Source of the DNA: a virus
IMG/VR virus record: IMGVR_UViG_3300045927_000145
Location: 1 to 22,327 of that record
Length of the DNA stretch: 22,327 nt
Strand: one strand, 5' to 3'
Shown in pieces: positions 19,719-22,327 of this stretch. Position 1 is the first letter of the stretch. Each line of letters starts with the position of its first letter. Below the pieces are notes generated by a model. That model was not told the DNA's origin. It did no database searches and saw nothing but the letters and a program-made list of their open reading frames with translations. The position numbers and the translations under genes are program-made.

Positions 19719-22208
19719 TCAAGGAATCGCGCGCTGCAGACCTCGGAAGTCCACGCACTCGGCGTCCCAGATGTGCCGCACCTTGAGCGTGATCTTCTCG
19801 TTCGTGAAGAAGGAGCCCACGTTCTGCATGTCCTGCACGAACAGGCTCGGCGTCTGGTTGCCGTTGAGGAAGCCGACCGAGACCGTCTCGGCCTCGTCCG
19901 GGGACGCGGCCATGATGTAGGTGTCCGCGTCGACGTCGTCGAAGTACAGCACCTCGTGGAGCTGCAGGCCGTAATCGCCCCGGACGATGTTCGGGACGTT
20001 CTGGTTGTCGAAGGTCAGCGACTTCGCCGTCCCGGCCGCCTGGTTGGAATCCGTGCCGACCAGCACCGGCTTGCGGTCCGACATGATCAGCTCGTAGGCG
20101 GCGTCGTAGATCGTCGAACCCACGAACACGTTGCGCGGCACGACGCGTCCCGCCTCGCGATCGTCGATGTCCTTCTGCTGGACCATCTCCCGACGCATGG
20201 TCTTCAGGTTGTTCAGCGAGAGGGCCGTGGTCACCAGATTGTTGTGGGTCGCGTGGAAGATCGCGGTCGCGTCGACCTGATAGTTGCCGTTGTTGAGGAG
20301 GACGTCCCACACGTCCTCGTTCAGGGTGCGCGCCGCCGCCCGGGCGAGCTTGCCGGGGATGCGCTGGAAGGCCCGGGTGTCGTCGTTGACGATCATCTCC
20401 CAGGTGTAGATGTAGAGCCCGCCGCGCTTGACGATCTTGAGCGTGATCTCTTCCTCGGTCGGCTCGTTGGCGCCGCCGATGTCGAGGTACGCCCCGCCTT
20501 CCGCGACGTTCGCGAAGTTCCCGAACTCGCCGAGCTTCAGGATTCGCCAGTTCTTGAAGTCCGTGACGTTCTCCGGGCTCGCGATCAGCCGCCACGTCAT
20601 GGGCTGCTCGGCGTACTCCCGGGCCAGCCGCTTGTGCTGGTACTCGGAGAGGATCGCCACGAAGTCCGTGGTGTTCTGTTCCTCGGTGACCCCCGCGGCC
20701 CTGTTCCTGAGCATCCACCGCACCTGGGGGTGGTGACAGACGTCCAGCAGGTCGAGCGACTCGAGGGCGCCGGGGAGCCGTTCGCGCCTGGGCCGGATGT
20801 AGAACTCCAGGCCCTCGCACTGATGGTCGCCCGTGAGGACGCTGTACGCGTGCCGGATGCCGCGGAACGCGTCGACGTGGGCGACGACCTTGCCATCCTT
20901 GTCGAGGATCGCGCCGCGCGGCTTCCCCTCGAGAAGCGCTTCGAGGGCCGCGAGCGCGTGGTGCCCCTTCGTGTACTGGGGCGAGGTGAGCCGGAGGGCC
21001 GCCTCGCGGCCGCTCTCGAGCAGCCCGCCGCCGGCGCCGGCGCTCTGGCCTTCGCCGAGCCCCTTCTTCAGGTCCGCGACGAATGCCGAGGCCTCCTCTT
21101 CCGTGATGTGCCCCATGGCCTCGAGGCGCGCGGTCAGCTTCCCGCGCAGGAACTCCTGTAGGCCCTTGGGCAGCGTCGCGGCCGCGGTCTTGAGGACCGA
21201 CTCGATCAGCGACTTGCCGTTGGCCTTCAGGATCTTCTTCACGGACTCGTCGAGTCCGTCGATGCGCTTGGCGAGGCCCTCGGTGGCCGCGCTCCCGGCG
21301 CCTCCACCGCTGCCCGCGCTCGCACCCGCCCCGGCGTCGCCACCGCCGCCGTTGCCCGAGCCCGCGCCGGAACCCTGCCCCGCGCCCTGACCCTGACCGG
21401 GGTCACCCGCCGGCGCCGGGTCGCTCTCGGGCGCCGTCCTGTACAGCGCCTCGAGCACCGCCCCTCTCGTGGCGGCCTCTGCCTTGACCGACAGCGCCTC
21501 GAAGAGCTGCGTCACCCACTCGCCGTGCCCTTCCACGAGCGCGGCGATCGTGAGGTCTTCGCCCTTCGGGGCCTTCCCTTCGAGCGCCGTGCGCTTGGCC
21601 TTGTCGCGCACGAGCCGGAGGAGCCTCGATACGAGTCCCTTCATCGTTGCCTCCTTGAGCGCTTCCAGTACCGACTCGAAGGCACCTCCGGCGCTCGGAA
21701 ATGACACCACGTCCCAACCGACGATCCGCGTGACTTCCTGCACGTCCACGCCGCCGCCCTTGATCTGCACGGACTTGATGCCGTCAGCGGGGACGTGAAT
21801 GCTCAGGCCGACGCGACGAGCCACGGCTCGCGCGCGCTCGAGGAGACCGCGGAACCAGCCTGCGTTGGTCCCGGGCATGATCTTCGCCCTGACGAATGCA
21901 CCCTCGGCATCGGTGTCGACCCAGGCCTCGGCGATCCTTCCGATCTCCGCCTCGGCGATCCGCTCCGGGAGGAACCGATTGAGTCCCGGGAATCGGCGCA
22001 GCAGCGAGGCCCAGTGGCCCGTGAAGCTGCCGTCGCCGGACTCGCTCATGTCGTAGAAGTGGATCGGCAATCCCTTCGCCAGCTTCGCGATCTGGTCGAG
22101 GATCGGGCGGCTCCAGCGGTTGCCGTTCTTCGACACGCCCTCACGAATCAGGATCGCTTGGAGCGACCCGTCTTCCTCGAGGAGGATGGATCCTTCGTCA
22201 GGGAACAC
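19719..22208 (-). CDS. Prohead protease - scaffold - major capsid protein fusion (829 aa)
   Basis: The GTG at 22208 has GGAG 6 nt upstream and follows the small upstream ORF by 3 nt. Residues 1-180 look like a prohead protease: SKNGNRWSRPILDQIAKLAK, GHW (His65), VGLSIHV (Ser136), VTRIVGWDVVSFPSAGGAFE. His65 and Ser136 are the likely catalytic pair of the assemblin-like serine fold. Residues 190-260 are helical; 265-310 are a Gly/Ser/Ala linker; 311-400 are coiled-coil-like, together suiting a scaffold. From about 415 to the end it resembles Mu gpT-like major capsid proteins: YTWEMIVNDDTRAFQRIPGK, LLNNGNYQVDATAIFHATHN, and the strands toward the end. All three roles are usually separate genes. 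Maturation would cut the chain; sites cannot be placed from sequence. Confidence 0.88.
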   Translation of the reverse strand: MFPDEGSILLEEDGSLQAILIREGVSKNGNRWSRPILDQIAKLAKGLPIHFYDMSESGDGSFTGHWASLLRRFPGLNRFLPERIAEAEIGRIAEAWVDTDAEGAFVRAKIMPGTNAGWFRGLLERARAVARRVGLSIHVPADGIKSVQIKGGGVDVQEVTRIVGWDVVSFPSAGGAFESVLEALKEATMKGLVSRLLRLVRDKAKRTALEGKAPKGEDLTIAALVEGHGEWVTQLFEALSVKAEAATRGAVLEALYRTAPESDPAPAGDPGQGQGAGQGSGAGSGNGGGGDAGAGASAGSGGGAGSAATEGLAKRIDGLDESVKKILKANGKSLIESVLKTAAATLPKGLQEFLRGKLTARLEAMGHITEEEASAFVADLKKGLGEGQSAGAGGGLLESGREAALRLTSPQYTKGHHALAALEALLEGKPRGAILDKDGKVVAHVDAFRGIRHAYSVLTGDHQCEGLEFYIRPRRERLPGALESLDLLDVCHHPQVRWMLRNRAAGVTEEQNTTDFVAILSEYQHKRLAREYAEQPMTWRLIASPENVTDFKNWRILKLGEFGNFANVAEGGAYLDIGGANEPTEEEITLKIVKRGGLYIYTWEMIVNDDTRAFQRIPGKLARAAARTLNEDVWDVLLNNGNYQVDATAIFHATHNNLVTTALSLNNLKTMRREMVQQKDIDDREAGRVVPRNVFVGSTIYDAAYELIMSDRKPVLVGTDSNQAAGTAKSLTFDNQNVPNIVRGDYGLQLHEVLYFDDVDADTYIMAASPDEAETVSVGFLNGNQTPSLFVQDMQNVGSFFTNEKITLKVRHIWDAECVDFRGLQRAIP
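21642..21656 (-). promoter_or_regulatory. Strong internal ribosome site within the protease-capsid gene (start at Met189)
   Basis: The minus strand reads AAGGAGG, a 5-nt spacer, then ATG in the same frame as the 829-residue protein. This would yield a 641-residue scaffold-capsid product without the protease. The match is stronger than the GGAG at the gene's own GTG start. Confidence 0.7.
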
Positions 22209-22211
22209 CTG

Positions 22212-22322
22212 CTACTCCGTGCCTTCTCCCGCCTCGGCGGTCTTCTTCGAACTGTCGAGAGGGAGATCGACCTGCGAACCGTCCTTGAACACGACGTGCA
22301 GGTAGGGCTCGATCGGCTTCAT
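22212..22322 (-). CDS. Short ORF at the window edge (36 aa or C-terminus of a longer gene)
   Basis: An ATG at 22322 opens 36 codons ending with TAG at 22212-22214, 3 nt before the protease-capsid start. The peptide reads MKPIEPYLHVVFKDGSQVDL, then PLDSSKKTAEAGEGTE. The frame is still open at the window edge, and no Shine-Dalgarno site can be seen in the 5 nt before the ATG. It may therefore be the end of a longer gene. No function is recognised. Confidence 0.5.
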   Translation of the reverse strand: MKPIEPYLHVVFKDGSQVDLPLDSSKKTAEAGEGTE

Positions 22323-22327
22323 CGTGT

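Noticed and set aside
1-22327. tRNA genes, CRISPR arrays, insertion sequences, integrase or attachment sites
   Set aside because: None could be seen: no direct-repeat arrays with spacers, no transposase or recombinase motifs, and no cloverleaf sequence in the short gaps between genes.
1-22327. Contractile tail or gene transfer agent identity
   Set aside because: No sheath, baseplate wedge or spike gene is present, and the lysis genes and long tape measure fit an ordinary siphovirus-like phage; a GTA cannot be fully excluded without the packaging genes.

Overview
The window is a continuous late (virion and lysis) gene block of a tailed bacteriophage or prophage. All genes run on the minus strand, so the biological order is from high to low coordinates. 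The gene set implies a long, non-contractile tail (siphovirus-like): tail terminator, major tail protein, frameshifted tail assembly chaperones and a 1169-residue tape measure, with no sheath or baseplate wedge genes. The DNA is GC-rich. Genes are joined by ATGA/GTGA/TGATG overlaps or gaps of a few bases, as in one polycistronic transcript. Terminase and portal genes are absent and would be expected beyond the right edge. The host cannot be named. The spanin-like and membrane lysis candidates hint at a Gram-negative host, but this is inference.

Head and connector (22327 to 18353): a small ORF at the edge; a single long gene joining prohead protease, scaffold and Mu gpT-like major capsid protein (19719..22208), with a strong internal ribosome site that could make a scaffold-capsid product alone; a GC-rich hairpin; a head-tail connector; and an HK97 gp10-like neck protein.

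Tail (18353 to 7336): a tail terminator that appears fused to an N-terminal beta-sandwich domain; the major tail protein; tail assembly chaperones linked by a textbook -1 frameshift (GGGAAAC, 8-nt spacer, 7-bp GC stem); the tape measure, with about three copies of a 41-residue-period repeat; a distal-tail-like protein; a tail hub that seems to carry an inserted carbohydrate-binding-type jelly roll; and two unrecognised minor proteins.

Host-facing and accessory part (7336 to 1882): a 1335-residue beta-helix fibre or depolymerase-like protein and a 363-residue FnIII-like/TIG/golvesin-like protein. Both begin with a Sec-type signal or anchor and contain many cysteines, which is odd for virion proteins. 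A small Fis-type helix-turn-helix protein follows.

Lysis part (1885 to 1): a LytM/M23 endopeptidase as endolysin, followed by four consecutive membrane or coiled-coil genes (holin and spanin candidates). One of these encodes only 52 residues. The last runs off the left edge.

The items most worth checking are the protease-scaffold-capsid fusion with its internal start, the signal-peptide-bearing cysteine-rich tail proteins, the jelly-roll additions to terminator and hub, the zinc-knuckle-like cysteines in the frameshift product, and the HTH gene inside the late operon.
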